The notes under the pieces were generated by a model that saw only the letters and a list, made by a program, of their open reading frames with translations, ran no database searches and was not told the origin of the DNA. The position numbers and the translations under genes are program-made. Below are positions 17,013 through 27,320 of a DNA stretch of 64,000 bases, one piece after another. Every line of letters starts with the position of its first letter. Position 1 is the first letter of the stretch. Source of the DNA: an uncultured Lachnospiraceae bacterium (lineage in GTDB: Bacteria > Bacillota > Clostridia > Lachnospirales > Lachnospiraceae); the NCBI GenBank assembly GCA_948441955.1, contig CAOJQZ010000004.1, positions 1 to 64,000 of the forward strand, given 5' to 3'.

Positions 17013-18698
17013 ATGTTACAAAGTTTACATGTAAAGAATCTGGCATTGATCGATGAGATTGAAGTTGAATTTGGAGACGGGTTAAACATACTGACCGGTG
17101 AAACCGGAGCTGGAAAATCTATTATCCTTGGTTCTGTAAATCTTGCTTTGGGTGGGAAATATACAAAGGATATGATAAGAACAGGCGCAGAATATGGTTT
17201 TGTGGAGCTTACTTTCAGTGTAGAAGATCCGGCTCAGATAAATGCACTTAAAGAGCTGGATATTTTTCCTGAGGACGGACTGGTAGTGCTAAGCAGACGT
17301 CTGATGGAGAAAAGGAGTGTCAGCCGTATTAATGGAGAAACAGTGACAATGGCAGTTTTAAAAGAAACAGCGTCTGTTTTAATCGACATCCATGGACAGC
17401 ATGAGCATCAGTCACTGCTATATAAAAAGAACCATCTGGCTCTGGTAGACGCTTTTGCCGGAGAGCAGCTTAAGGAAATAAAGGAAAAGGCCGGGGAGGC
17501 CTGCCGGGAATACAGAAGATTGAAAAAACGGCTGAAGGAGTCCGATATGGACGAGTCACAGCGGGCGAAGGAGATTTCTTTTCTCAGGTTTGAGATTGAA
17601 GAAATCGAAAATGCCGCGCTGCGGGAAGGTGAGGATGAGGAGCTTGAGGCTCTTTTCAGGCGCATGGAGAACGGAAAACGTATTACACAAAGCGTTGTGT
17701 CTGCGTACGCCTATACAAGTGAAGGCGACACAAGCGCCAGCGAGAGTTTAAGCCGGGCAATACGTATGCTTTCCGACATTACAGGGTATGATGAAAGAGG
17801 AGCAGAGCTCTATGGACAGCTTTCGGAAATAGACAGTCTGCTGAATGATTTTAACAGAGAGCTTTCTGACTATCTGAGTTCCTGTGAATTTTCTGAGGAG
17901 GAATTTTATGAAACGGAAAACCGCCTAAATGAGATCAATCATTTAAAGACAAAATATGGAAATACAATCGGGCAGATTGCTGCATATAAGGAAGACCTGC
18001 AGGATAAGCTTATCCAGCTGGAGGATCACGAAGCTTACATGGCTGCTTTAAAGGAGGAGCTTATAAAAGCAGAAAAAAGTTATCTGAAAGCATCGGAGGA
18101 GCTTACAAAGATACGGAAGGCTCAGGGCAGACTTTTGGAGAAAGAGGTTGCGGAGGGGTTAAAGGAGCTTAATTTTGCAGATGTGCGGTTTGAAATTTTG
18201 GTGGGCGCACTTGAGGATTATACGCCGGAGGGTATGGATGATGTGGAGTTTCGAATCTCGCTGAATCCGGGACTCCCTGTAAGACCGCTTGCCGATGTGG
18301 CGTCGGGAGGAGAACTGTCAAGAATCATGCTGGCCATTAAGGCTGTTATGGCAGACAGAGATGCGGTGGAAACGCTTATCTTTGACGAAATTGATGTGGG
18401 AATTAGCGGACGCACGGCACAAAAGGTGTCTGAAAAGATGGCGGTGATCGGGCGGAAACATCAGGTGATCTGTATTACACATCTTGCCCAGATTGCCGCT
18501 ATGGCAGACGTGCATTTTCTTATTGAGAAAAGAGTAAGGAGCAAGGATACCACAACAACCATCTGCTGTCTTAATGAGGAAGAGGTTGTAAAGGAACTGG
18601 CTAGGATTCTGGGCGGAGCCCGGATTACGGATGCGGTAATTGAAAATGCCCGTGAGATGAAGGAGCTTGCAAAATTTACAAAAGAAAAAATAAAATAA
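17013..18698 (+). CDS. recN: DNA repair protein RecN
   Basis: 561 residues, an SMC-like ATPase. Walker A GETGAGKSIILG lies near residue 29, a long central coiled coil follows (heavily charged, about residues 150-370), then the signature ASGGELSRIMLA and Walker B TLIFDEIDVGISG. It acts early in double-strand break repair. Last gene of the long operon, followed by a clear hairpin terminator. Confidence 0.96.
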   Translation: MLQSLHVKNLALIDEIEVEFGDGLNILTGETGAGKSIILGSVNLALGGKYTKDMIRTGAEYGFVELTFSVEDPAQINALKELDIFPEDGLVVLSRRLMEKRSVSRINGETVTMAVLKETASVLIDIHGQHEHQSLLYKKNHLALVDAFAGEQLKEIKEKAGEACREYRRLKKRLKESDMDESQRAKEISFLRFEIEEIENAALREGEDEELEALFRRMENGKRITQSVVSAYAYTSEGDTSASESLSRAIRMLSDITGYDERGAELYGQLSEIDSLLNDFNRELSDYLSSCEFSEEEFYETENRLNEINHLKTKYGNTIGQIAAYKEDLQDKLIQLEDHEAYMAALKEELIKAEKSYLKASEELTKIRKAQGRLLEKEVAEGLKELNFADVRFEILVGALEDYTPEGMDDVEFRISLNPGLPVRPLADVASGGELSRIMLAIKAVMADRDAVETLIFDEIDVGISGRTAQKVSEKMAVIGRKHQVICITHLAQIAAMADVHFLIEKRVRSKDTTTTICCLNEEEVVKELARILGGARITDAVIENAREMKELAKFTKEKIK

Positions 18699-18715
18699 AA
18701 TAATTGCGGCATACT

Positions 18716-18751
18716 AAGATAGATATCTGTTACAGGTATCTATCTTTTTTT
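18716..18751 (+). terminator. Terminator after recN
   Basis: Arms AAGATAGATATCTG and CAGGTATCTATCTT around a 3-base loop, followed by a run of T. Only 22 bp separate it from the spoIVB start, so the spoIVB promoter must overlap this element or lie upstream of it. GCATA at 18709-18713 matches a sigma-F/sigma-G -35 core, but no convincing -10 was found. Confidence 0.85.
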
Positions 18752-18773
18752 GATGTGTCGGAGGGAAATAAAG

Positions 18774-19844
18774 ATGTTTAAATACTGGTATCGAAGAATT
18801 TTGATTATGGCTGTTGTTTTTTTTGCTGCAGTTGGAGGGAGCTATTGTCTCATTGAGGGAGAACGCGTCGGCATGAGACAGGAAGTAAGCGGAGAGCCTT
18901 CGGAGAATACAATGGTGATTCCCGGAGGTATGCCGGTAGGCATCTACCTGGAAACAGACGGGGTTATGATTCTTGGGACGGAGAGTATTGATGCAGTTGA
19001 CGGAATGAAATATAATCCGGCAGAACATCTTGTAAAGTCAGGAGATTATATTGTGGGCATAAACGGGCGGCAGATCGATACGAAAGGCCAGCTCATAGAG
19101 GCAGTGTCGCAGCTTGAAGAGGATGAGGTAGTACTCACTGTAAAAAGAGATAATAAGAAGCTGGATATTAGGTTCAAGCCGGTACAATATAAGCTTGGCA
19201 AATATAAGCTTGGCATCTGGGTGCGGGATAATACCCAGGGGCTTGGCACAGTGACCTTCCTGAATGCGGAAAGTGAGTTTGGAGCGCTGGGGCACGGAAT
19301 CCATGATATAGATACGAATGAGCTTCTTAACATCTCGGACGGGACTCTTTATATTACCAGTATCCGGGATATTCAAAAAGGAGAAAGCGGTTCTCCGGGA
19401 GGCATGGAGGGACTTATTGTTTATAATAATTATAATGTTCTGGGAACAATTACGAAAAATACAGAGGTAGGGATCTTCGGAACCGTCGACAGGATCGACG
19501 CCCTTTTCTCGGATCAGGAGCCCGTGGAGACTGCAAAGAAGGAGGAAATTACAAATGGACCGGCGACGATACGATGCGCTGTATCCGGAGAGATAAAGGA
19601 ATATGAAATAGAGATAAAAGGAGTAGATTACTATACAAATGAGATTAACAAGGGCCTGACTATAGAGGTGACAGATGAAGAGCTTCTCCGGGAAACGGGG
19701 GGAATCGTTCAGGGCATGAGCGGAAGTCCTATTATACAGAATGGAAAGCTTGTAGGTGCGGTAACACATGTTTTTGTCAATAATCCGACAAAAGGATATG
19801 GTATTTTTATAGAAAACATGCTTGAAATTTGTAAAAATATGTAG
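18774..19844 (+). CDS. spoIVB: SpoIVB peptidase (S55), sporulation signalling protease
   Basis: About 356 residues: an N-terminal membrane/signal segment (ILIMAVVFFAAVGGSYCL), a PDZ domain (HLVKSGDYIVGINGRQIDTKGQ, quoted in part), and the S55 serine peptidase domain with catalytic His in LGHGIHD and Ser in GMSGSPII. In B. subtilis it is made in the forespore and triggers SpoIVFA cleavage and pro-sigma-K activation. Start 18774 is chosen because GGAGGG lies 8 bases upstream; an upstream in-frame ATG at 18750 overlaps the recN terminator. Confidence 0.93.
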   Translation: MFKYWYRRILIMAVVFFAAVGGSYCLIEGERVGMRQEVSGEPSENTMVIPGGMPVGIYLETDGVMILGTESIDAVDGMKYNPAEHLVKSGDYIVGINGRQIDTKGQLIEAVSQLEEDEVVLTVKRDNKKLDIRFKPVQYKLGKYKLGIWVRDNTQGLGTVTFLNAESEFGALGHGIHDIDTNELLNISDGTLYITSIRDIQKGESGSPGGMEGLIVYNNYNVLGTITKNTEVGIFGTVDRIDALFSDQEPVETAKKEEITNGPATIRCAVSGEIKEYEIEIKGVDYYTNEINKGLTIEVTDEELLRETGGIVQGMSGSPIIQNGKLVGAVTHVFVNNPTKGYGIFIENMLEICKNM

Positions 19845-19905
19845 AAAAAGAGAATAAAACGCAGAAAACAATCATAATATGCAAAAATTTTACGATATTA
19901 ATTTC

Positions 19906-19934
19906 TTGAATTATAATATGACGAAATATATAAT
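19906..19934 (+). promoter_or_regulatory. Candidate spo0A promoter (TTGAAT-17-TATAAT)
   Basis: TTGAAT at 19906-19911 and TATAAT at 19929-19934 with a 17 bp spacer. Inside the spacer, TGACGAA at 19919-19925 differs by one base from the Spo0A box core TGTCGAA, which might allow autoregulation. No sigma-H type AGGA-GAAT pair was found. Confidence 0.55.
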
Positions 19935-19978
19935 GTGTTTTGACGGTTTTGTAGTATAGGAAGGAGGAATTGTGGGAA

Positions 19979-20770
19979 ATGGGAGAAATAGCCGTGGCAA
20001 TAGCCGACGACAATGAAAGAATCTTGGATTTACTTGGCGAAATGATTGATGCAGACAAAAGCTTAAATCTTGTAGGAAAAGCTAAAAACGGGGAAGACGC
20101 CTACTCGATTATTAAAGAAAAACAGCCGGATGTGATGCTTATGGATCTGATTATGCCGAAAATGGATGGATTGAGTGTTATGGATCTTGTCAACCGTGAT
20201 AAGGAGATTAAAAAAAGACCCAGTTTTATTATTGTGACGGCAGTAGGACAGGAAAGAATTACAGAAGATGCTTTCAGAAGAGGAGCGAATTATTATATTC
20301 TTAAGCCATTCAATAATGAAATGGTTTTAAACAGAATAAAAAACGCGGGACATACAGTTCATCATGAAATCCGGCCGTCAGGAGGATATGAACCAGAAAG
20401 CGCATTTGAGTCCGGTATAAATCTGGAGGCGCGGGTGACGGATATGATTCATGAGATTGGGATACCTGCACATATCAAAGGGTATCATTATCTGAGAGAT
20501 GCGATTATAATGGCGATTGAGGATATGGATGTACTGAATGCAATTACGAAGGTGCTGTATCCTACAGTTGCAAAAAAGCATCAGACAACATCAAGCCGCG
20601 TAGAACGCGCAATCCGGCATGCAATTGAGGTGGCGTGGAGCAGAGGAAAATTAGATACGCTGGATGATTTATTCGGATATACCGTGAGCAATGGAAAAGG
20701 AAAGCCGACCAACTCGGAATTTATTGCGCTTATTGCAGATACGATTCGTTTGGAATATAAAAACAGATAA
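19979..20770 (+). CDS. spo0A: Sporulation response regulator Spo0A
   Basis: 263 residues. The receiver domain has the acidic pocket ADDNE and the phosphoacceptor Asp56 in [11 protein letters not shown]. The C-terminal DNA-binding domain contains the near-invariant [19 protein letters not shown] recognition helix. It is the master regulator of entry into sporulation. The ATG at 19979 is preferred: AAGGAGG at 19961-19967 is 11 bases upstream, whereas an in-frame TTG at 19970 is only 2 bases from it. The adjacency to spoIVB is conserved in Clostridia. Confidence 0.97.
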   Translation: MGEIAVAIADDNERILDLLGEMIDADKSLNLVGKAKNGEDAYSIIKEKQPDVMLMDLIMPKMDGLSVMDLVNRDKEIKKRPSFIIVTAVGQERITEDAFRRGANYYILKPFNNEMVLNRIKNAGHTVHHEIRPSGGYEPESAFESGINLEARVTDMIHEIGIPAHIKGYHYLRDAIIMAIEDMDVLNAITKVLYPTVAKKHQTTSSRVERAIRHAIEVAWSRGKLDTLDDLFGYTVSNGKGKPTNSEFIALIADTIRLEYKNR

Positions 20771-20773
20771 TGC

Positions 20774-20802
20774 TTTTCTTCCATGAAAAAATGCGGTATA
20801 AT
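20774..20802 (+). promoter_or_regulatory. Candidate glgA promoter (weak -35, TATAAT)
   Basis: A perfect TATAAT at 20797-20802 lies 35 bases before the glgA ATG. The only -35 candidate at the right distance, TTTTCT at 20774-20779, is poor. Confidence 0.42.
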
Positions 20803-20836
20803 AAATAATATCGTTAAATCGGGAGGAAGAGAAGTA

Positions 20837-22273
20837 ATGAAGAAAATACTTTTTGCAACTTCAGAAGCAGTACCCTTCATAAAGACCGGAGGACTTGCTG
20901 ATGTTGCGGGGACTTTGCCAAAAAATTTTGATAAGGAAAAATATGATGTAAGAGTCATGCTTCCAAAGTATATGTGTATGAAAGAACAGTGGAAGGAAAA
21001 GCTTACGTATCACAGTCATTTTTATATGGATCTGGGATGGAGAACACAGTACGTAGGAGTTTTAGAGATACAGTACGATGGAATTACATTCTATTTTATA
21101 GATAATGAATATTATTTTAATGGTTTTGCACCATACGGAGACATGTATGCAGATATTGAAAAATTTGCATTTTTCTCCAAAGCAGTCTTAAGTGCATTGC
21201 CGGTAATTAATTTCAGACCGGATATTATCCACTGTCATGACTGGCAGACCGGACTTGTTCCAATATTCTTGGATAATTTCCGTTATTCAAATGAATATTA
21301 CCGTGGAATTAAGACAATTATGACCATACATAATCTGAAATTCCAGGGAACGTGGGATACAAAAAGGGTGAGGGACATTACAGGACTGCCCCAGTATTAT
21401 TTTGCACCGGACAAGCTGGAGGCTTATAAGGACGCCAATTATCTGAAGGGTGGAATCGTGTATGCAGACAGGATCACGACAGTGAGTAATTCTTATGCAG
21501 AAGAGATTAAAATGCCGTTTTATGGAGAGAAACTGGATGGCCTGATGCGCGCCCGTTCTAATTGTCTGTCCGGCATTGTGAACGGGATTGACTATGATGA
21601 TTTCAATCCGGAGACGGATAGCTGTATTGAAAAGAATTACAATATCCAGAACTTCCGAAAGGAAAAGGTGAAAAATAAGATTGCGCTTCAAAAGGAGCTT
21701 GGGCTTGAACAGAATCCGAAAACAATGATGATTGGAATTGTGTCGAGACTTACTGACCAAAAGGGATTCGATCTGATTGCCTATATTATGGACGAGCTTT
21801 GTCAGGATGCCGTTCAGATCGTTGTTCTGGGAACAGGCGAGGAGCAGTATGAAAATATGTTCCGTCATTTTGACTGGAAATATCACGGGAAGGTGTCTGC
21901 AAATATTTTCTATTCAGAGGAGCTTTCGCATAAGATATATGCGGCATCGGACGCATTTCTTATGCCGTCTCTGTTTGAGCCGTGCGGCTTAAGCCAGCTT
22001 ATGAGTCTCCGGTACGGAACAGTTCCGATTGTAAGGGAGACCGGAGGGCTTAAAGACACGGTAGAGGCATACAACGAGTATGAGAAGACCGGAACAGGCT
22101 TCAGTTTCCTGAATTATAATGCACATGAGATGTTAGGAACAATCCGTTATGCAGAAAAGATATATTATGACAGAAAAAGAGACTGGAATAAGATCGTAGA
22201 ACGAGGAATGGAGCAGGATTTCTCCTGGAAAAATTCTGCAAAACAGTATGAGGCATTATACGATGACATGTAA
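20837..22273 (+). CDS. glgA: Glycogen synthase (ADP-glucose, GT5)
   Basis: 478 residues, normal for GlgA. The N-terminal glucan/ADP-glucose motif KTGGLADVAGTLP and the C-terminal EPCGLSQL...GTVPIVRETGGLKDTV region are both present. It extends alpha-1,4-glucan chains from ADP-glucose. Start 20837 is set by GGGAGG at 20821-20826; an upstream methionine at 20783 sits before the -10 box. It overlaps metF by 11 bp, an unusual coupling of storage polysaccharide and one-carbon genes. Confidence 0.95.
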   Translation: MKKILFATSEAVPFIKTGGLADVAGTLPKNFDKEKYDVRVMLPKYMCMKEQWKEKLTYHSHFYMDLGWRTQYVGVLEIQYDGITFYFIDNEYYFNGFAPYGDMYADIEKFAFFSKAVLSALPVINFRPDIIHCHDWQTGLVPIFLDNFRYSNEYYRGIKTIMTIHNLKFQGTWDTKRVRDITGLPQYYFAPDKLEAYKDANYLKGGIVYADRITTVSNSYAEEIKMPFYGEKLDGLMRARSNCLSGIVNGIDYDDFNPETDSCIEKNYNIQNFRKEKVKNKIALQKELGLEQNPKTMMIGIVSRLTDQKGFDLIAYIMDELCQDAVQIVVLGTGEEQYENMFRHFDWKYHGKVSANIFYSEELSHKIYAASDAFLMPSLFEPCGLSQLMSLRYGTVPIVRETGGLKDTVEAYNEYEKTGTGFSFLNYNAHEMLGTIRYAEKIYYDRKRDWNKIVERGMEQDFSWKNSAKQYEALYDDM

Positions 22274-23138
22274 GATTAAAGATATATTAAAGGATACAAA
22301 TCCCCATGTCTCTTTTGAGATATTTCCTCCGAAGACGGAGGCGGGATATGGAAGTGTTTTGTCCGCGGCAGAAGAGATTGCAGCATTAAAACCGTCATAT
22401 ATCAGTGTAACCTATGGCGCGGGCGGCGGCACCAGTAAAAATACGGTGAAGATAGCTTCACACATTAAAAGTTTAGGAATTACAAGCCTTGCGCATTTGA
22501 CATGCGTATCATCTACGAAAGAGGAAGTACATAGAGTGATTGGCGAGCTAAAGAGTCAGGGAATTGAAAATGTTCTGGCGCTTCGGGGAGATAAGCCAAA
22601 GGACAGTGATTTTCCCCTTCCGGGACAGTACAGGTATGCATGTGAACTGATTGAAGATATTAAGTCTCAGGGGGATTTCTGTATCGGGGCGGCTTGTTAT
22701 CCAGAGGGACATGTGGAAACGGAGCATAAAAAGGATGATATTATAAATTTGAAATATAAGGTGGACTGCGGGGTGGATTTCCTTACAACCCAGATGTTTT
22801 TTGATAATAATATCCTGTACAATTTTTTATACAGGATAAGGGAGAAGGGAATAACGGTTCCAGTGCTGCCTGGAATTATGCCGATTACCAATGCAAAGCA
22901 GATGAAACGAACGCTGGAACTTTCGGGAACGGCGCTTCCTCAGAGGTTTGTGGCAATATTGGACCGCTTTGGCGAGAATCCTGAGTCTATGAAGCAGGCG
23001 GGAATCGCTTATGCGACAGATCAGATTATTGACTTAATTGCCAACGGTATAAATCATATTCATATTTATTCTATGAATAAGCCGGAGGTGGCGGCAGCGA
23101 TCATGAGTAATCTTTCGGATATTGTGGCCGCCGTTTAA
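22263..23138 (+). CDS. metF: Methylenetetrahydrofolate reductase
   Basis: About 291 residues, a TIM barrel of the MetF family: VSFEIFPPKTEAGY at the N-terminus, ALRGDKPKD, and the FLTTQMFFDN loop. It reduces 5,10-methylene-THF to 5-methyl-THF, the methyl donor for the MetH encoded two genes downstream. The start at ATG 22263 (GAGG 9 bases upstream, within the glgA end) is preferred to ATG 22248, but either is possible. Confidence 0.94.
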   Translation: MTCKIKDILKDTNPHVSFEIFPPKTEAGYGSVLSAAEEIAALKPSYISVTYGAGGGTSKNTVKIASHIKSLGITSLAHLTCVSSTKEEVHRVIGELKSQGIENVLALRGDKPKDSDFPLPGQYRYACELIEDIKSQGDFCIGAACYPEGHVETEHKKDDIINLKYKVDCGVDFLTTQMFFDNNILYNFLYRIREKGITVPVLPGIMPITNAKQMKRTLELSGTALPQRFVAILDRFGENPESMKQAGIAYATDQIIDLIANGINHIHIYSMNKPEVAAAIMSNLSDIVAAV

Positions 23139-23153
23139 GTAAGGAAAAGGGAT

Positions 23154-23795
23154 ATGAACAGCAGAGTAAAGGAGGCTGTCCGTTATCTGGGATATGGAAG
23201 ACATGCGGTAGATAAGAAGACGGAAAGACTTGTCAGGGATTCTTTTGAAGAGCTTGACAGGATTGCAAAAGGTCGGATTGTCTATCGCATCTTTGAGTTG
23301 AATATATCGGATGACGGCAGGGTCAAAATAGGAGAGCTTCACATTACAAGTAAGAATCTGGCAAAAAATATGCGGGGATGCAGGCGTGCCGTCCTGCTTG
23401 GAGCTACACTCGGGATAGAGGTGGATATGCTGATGAAACGCTATTCGCTTACAGAGATGGCAAGAGCGGTTGTTCTGCAGGCGTGCGGCGCAGCCATGCT
23501 GGAGGAGTATTTAGACGAGTGGCAGCAGGAATACGAAAAAGAGGCGCTAAAAGAAGGCTTTTATCTCAGGCCGCGTTTCAGCCCGGGATACGGGGATTTT
23601 GATATCTCCTGCCAGGAAGATATACTCAGGATGCTTGACGCCGCAAAAAAAATTGGTCTTACCATAACAGACGGACATATGCTTACACCAACAAAATCAG
23701 TGACAGCAGTAATCGGAATGAGTAAGGAGAAGGTTTTCTGCCATAAAAAAGGGTGTGAGGAATGCAGGAAAGCAGACTGCATATACCGGAGGTAA
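23154..23795 (+). CDS. Stand-alone methionine synthase reactivation (activation) subunit
   Basis: 213 residues resembling the SAM-binding activation domain that is the C-terminal part of E. coli MetH. The motif RPRFSPGYGDFDIS contains the RxxxGY SAM-binding signature, and TPTKSVTAVIGMS matches the domain end; a cysteine-rich tail (CHKKGCEECRKADC) follows. It would rescue oxidised cob(II)alamin on MetH by reductive methylation. It is encoded between metF and a MetH that lacks this domain, which supports the split arrangement. Confidence 0.87.
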   Translation: MNSRVKEAVRYLGYGRHAVDKKTERLVRDSFEELDRIAKGRIVYRIFELNISDDGRVKIGELHITSKNLAKNMRGCRRAVLLGATLGIEVDMLMKRYSLTEMARAVVLQACGAAMLEEYLDEWQQEYEKEALKEGFYLRPRFSPGYGDFDISCQEDILRMLDAAKKIGLTITDGHMLTPTKSVTAVIGMSKEKVFCHKKGCEECRKADCIYRR

Positions 23796-23854
23796 TGATA
23801 CATATAATTTAAAGGCAGAATACTTACAGATAAAATAAAGGAGCGTGTGCACAG

Positions 23855-26260
23855 ATGATATTAGAAAGACTTGGAAAAGAGCTGCTGTATTTTGACGGCG
23901 GTACCGGAACACTTCTTCAGGAGAAGGGAATGAAGCCGGGTGAGCTGCCAGAGACATGGAACCTGACTCATACGGAAGAGATGGTGGATATCCACAGACA
24001 GTATTTTGAAGCAGGCAGTGATATTGTGCTTACCAATACTTTTGGGGCAAATGCGCTGAAATTTCATAACACGGAGTATGAGCTTGAGGATATTGTGGCA
24101 GCGGCCGTCGTGAATGTAAAAGAAGGGGCATGGATGGGCGTCCATGACGGAAGAGAAGTTTACGCCGGTCTTGATATCGGACCTACAGGAAAGCTTTTGA
24201 AGCCAATGGGTGATTTGAGCTTTGAAGATGCGTATGAGGCTTTTAAGGAAGTGGTTCAGTACGGCGAGGAGGCAGGAGCCGATCTTATCCATATTGAGAC
24301 TATGAGCGATACCTATGAGGTGAAAGCGGCGGTTCTGGCAGCAAAGGAAAATACGAAGCTTCCTGTATTTGCCACTATGATTTTTGACGAGAAGGGCAAA
24401 CTTCTTACCGGAGGGGATATCCCGTCGGCAGTAGCGCTTTTAGAGGGACTTCGGGTGGATGCTCTGGGGATTAACTGCGGTATGGGTCCGGCCCAGATGG
24501 TTCCCATATTGGAGGAAATCTTAAAGTATGCTACAGTGCCTGTTATAGTGAAGCCCAATGCGGGTCTGCCGAAGCAGAAGGACGGACAGGTTTACTATGA
24601 CGTGGCTCCGGCTGAATTCGCAAAAATAATGCGTCAGATTGTAGAAATGGGGGCAAGCGCCGTGGGCGGATGCTGCGGTACGAATCCAAGGCATATCCGG
24701 GCTTTGATTAAAAAGACGGAAAAGCTTAGGAATCTTTCTCTGAGAGAAAAAAGAGAGAGGGGGGACTACACGATTGTATCCTCCTACGGAAAGGCAGTGA
24801 TTTTAGGGAAGGAGCCCCGTATTATCGGGGAACGTATCAACCCTACGGGAAAGAAAAGATTTAAAGAGGCTTTGAAGGAGCATGATATTGATTATATTCT
24901 CCGGGAGGGAATTTCTCAGCAGGACGCAGGAGCACATATTCTGGATGTGAACGTAGGACTTCCGGATATTGACGAGCCGGCGCTTATGAAGGAGGTTGTT
25001 ACAGAGCTTCAGAGCGTCACAAGCCTTCCTCTTCAAATTGATACCGTAGACATCCGGGCGCTTGAAGCAGCCATGCGGATTTATAACGGGAAACCTATGA
25101 TAAATTCAGTGAATGGGAAGCAGGAATCTATGGATGCCGTTTTTCCGTTGATTCAAAAATACGGAGGAGCAGTTGTGGGGCTTACCCTTGATGAAAACGG
25201 AATTCCTGACACGCCGGAAGGACGGGCGGATATTGCAGGAAAGATCATTGAGGAAGCAAAAAAGTACGGCATTCATAAGAGAGATATTGTGATTGACGTG
25301 CTGGCTATGGCCATAAGCTCAGAGCCGGAAGGCGCAAAGACAACGCTTGAGGCGTTAAAGCTTGTTAAAGAGCGGTACGGCGTATGTACCGTACTGGGAG
25401 TTTCCAATATTTCCTTTGGCCTTCCCTGCCGTCCGGCTGTGAACTCGAATTTCTATACAATGGCCATGCAGGAGGGGCTTAGCGCCGGAATTATCAATCC
25501 TCTTTCCGAGGACATGATGGGTTCGTATTATTCCTTCCTTGCACTTATGAATTATGATAAGAACTGCGAGGGCTATATCAGGCAGTATGCAGGACAGGTA
25601 AATATGGCCTCCTCTTCAAAGGATGGGGGGCTAACCCTTAGGGCGGCTATTGAGAAAGGACTTAAGGAGGAAGCACATCATGGGGCGCGGGCGCTCCTTG
25701 CAGATAGAAAACCTCTTGAGATTATAAATGAGGAGATGATACCGGCCCTTGATACCGTGGGCAAAGGCTTTGAAAAGGGAACTGTATTTCTTCCCCAGCT
25801 TCTTATGAGCGCGGATGCCGCTAAGATTGCTTTTGCCGTTTTAAAGGATGCTCTAAAAGAAACAGGGGACGCGGAGCAGAAAAAGGAAAAAATTGTTCTT
25901 GCTACAGTAAAAGGCGATATACATGATATTGGAAAAAACATTGTGAAGGTACTGCTTGAGAATTACAGCTTTGATGTGATCGACCTGGGGAAGGATGTGG
26001 CGCCGGAAAAAGTGGTGGAGGCGGCCGTACGTGAGGACGCAGAGCTGGTGGGGTTAAGCGCCCTGATGACAACGACGGTGGTAAGCATGGAGGAAACCAT
26101 TAAGCAGCTGAAAGAGAAGAAGCCGGACTGTAAAGTTATGGTCGGGGGCGCAGTGCTTAATCAGGAGTATGCTGATATGATTGGGGCTGATTTCTATGGG
26201 AAGGACGCAATGCAGTCTGTATATTATGCACAGAGATGCTTCGGCCGGCAGGAATCATAG
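23855..26260 (+). CDS. metH: Cobalamin-dependent methionine synthase, lacking reactivation domain
   Basis: 801 residues against about 1220 in E. coli. Domains in order: homocysteine-binding barrel with zinc cysteines (INCGMG and [11 protein letters not shown]), pterin-binding barrel ([24 protein letters not shown]), helical cap, and the cobalamin domain with the axial His in GDIHDIGKN near residue 690. The C-terminal SAM activation domain is absent and is encoded separately upstream. It transfers methyl from 5-methyl-THF to homocysteine. No SAM or cobalamin riboswitch fits the 59-bp gap upstream. Confidence 0.95.
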   Translation: MILERLGKELLYFDGGTGTLLQEKGMKPGELPETWNLTHTEEMVDIHRQYFEAGSDIVLTNTFGANALKFHNTEYELEDIVAAAVVNVKEGAWMGVHDGREVYAGLDIGPTGKLLKPMGDLSFEDAYEAFKEVVQYGEEAGADLIHIETMSDTYEVKAAVLAAKENTKLPVFATMIFDEKGKLLTGGDIPSAVALLEGLRVDALGINCGMGPAQMVPILEEILKYATVPVIVKPNAGLPKQKDGQVYYDVAPAEFAKIMRQIVEMGASAVGGCCGTNPRHIRALIKKTEKLRNLSLREKRERGDYTIVSSYGKAVILGKEPRIIGERINPTGKKRFKEALKEHDIDYILREGISQQDAGAHILDVNVGLPDIDEPALMKEVVTELQSVTSLPLQIDTVDIRALEAAMRIYNGKPMINSVNGKQESMDAVFPLIQKYGGAVVGLTLDENGIPDTPEGRADIAGKIIEEAKKYGIHKRDIVIDVLAMAISSEPEGAKTTLEALKLVKERYGVCTVLGVSNISFGLPCRPAVNSNFYTMAMQEGLSAGIINPLSEDMMGSYYSFLALMNYDKNCEGYIRQYAGQVNMASSSKDGGLTLRAAIEKGLKEEAHHGARALLADRKPLEIINEEMIPALDTVGKGFEKGTVFLPQLLMSADAAKIAFAVLKDALKETGDAEQKKEKIVLATVKGDIHDIGKNIVKVLLENYSFDVIDLGKDVAPEKVVEAAVREDAELVGLSALMTTTVVSMEETIKQLKEKKPDCKVMVGGAVLNQEYADMIGADFYGKDAMQSVYYAQRCFGRQES

Positions 26261-26297
26261 ACACGGTATAGAAAAACATAAAAGGAGAATCAGAAGG

Positions 26298-27305
26298 ATG
26301 GCACTAGTGATACCAAAAAATTACGACCCCCATCTTACGGTGCGGGAGACACAGGAGGCAATCAAATATATACGGGATACCTTTCAGAAGGAATTTGGAA
26401 AGGAGATGAATCTGGAGAGGATTTCAGCGCCGCTGTTTGTAGAGAAGAGCAGCGGACTGAACGACAATCTGAACGGCGTGGAGCGCCCGGTTCAGTTTGA
26501 TATGGCGGCCCTTAAGGGAGAAACTATAGAGGTGGTACATTCTCTTGCAAAGTGGAAGCGCATGGCGCTGCATGAATATAAATTTAAGCCCGGGGAGGGA
26601 CTTTATACAAATATGAATGCAATCCGCCGGGATGAGGAGCTTGATAATCTTCATTCCTGCTATGTGGATCAGTGGGACTGGGAAAAGGTTATTACAAGGG
26701 AAGAGCGTACGGTAGAAAAGCTTGAAGATACTGTACGGACTATTTTTAAGATTATCAAGCATATGCAGCATGAGGTGTGGTACAGATACCCCAATGCAGT
26801 AAAGCATCTGCCTAAGGAAATTACTTTCCTTACTTCCCAGGAGCTGGAGGACCGTTATCCGGATAAGACTCCGAAGGAGCGGGAAAACCTGATTACAAAG
26901 GAATATGGCTGTGTATTTTTAATGCAGATTGGCGATAAGCTGGAAAGCGGGCTTCCCCATGACGGACGGGCCCCGGACTATGACGATTGGAAATTAAACG
27001 GCGATATTCTATTTTGGCATGATACCTTAGGCTGCGCCCTTGAAATTTCCAGTATGGGAATCCGTGTGGATGAAACATCCCTTGAGGAGCAGCTTAAAAA
27101 GGCGGGCTGCGAGGACAGGAGAGAGCTGCCTTACCACAAAATGCTTCTGGCAGGAGAGCTTCCCCTTACGATCGGCGGCGGTATCGGTCAGTCAAGGCTG
27201 TGCATGCTGCTTCTTGACCGGGCCCATGTGGGTGAGGTGCAGGCCAGCATTTGGCCGGAGGAAATGCGGGAGACCTGCAGACAGAATGATATTTTCTTAT
27301 TATAA
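26298..27305 (+). CDS. asnA: Aspartate-ammonia ligase (asparagine synthetase A)
   Basis: 335 residues, a class II aminoacyl-tRNA synthetase-like enzyme: [27 protein letters not shown] and the C-terminal [14 protein letters not shown] are hallmark AsnA motifs. It makes asparagine from aspartate, ammonia and ATP. The start at 26298 follows AGGAG; upstream in-frame codons lie inside metH. The 3' end lies 15 bp from the convergent MATE gene with no clear terminator between. Confidence 0.95.
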   Translation: MALVIPKNYDPHLTVRETQEAIKYIRDTFQKEFGKEMNLERISAPLFVEKSSGLNDNLNGVERPVQFDMAALKGETIEVVHSLAKWKRMALHEYKFKPGEGLYTNMNAIRRDEELDNLHSCYVDQWDWEKVITREERTVEKLEDTVRTIFKIIKHMQHEVWYRYPNAVKHLPKEITFLTSQELEDRYPDKTPKERENLITKEYGCVFLMQIGDKLESGLPHDGRAPDYDDWKLNGDILFWHDTLGCALEISSMGIRVDETSLEEQLKKAGCEDRRELPYHKMLLAGELPLTIGGGIGQSRLCMLLLDRAHVGEVQASIWPEEMRETCRQNDIFLL

Positions 27306-27320
27306 ACATAGATTTTGGCA

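Noticed and set aside
23796..23854. SAM or cobalamin riboswitch before metH
   Set aside because: The gap is 59 bases, too short for either; no B12-box is seen.
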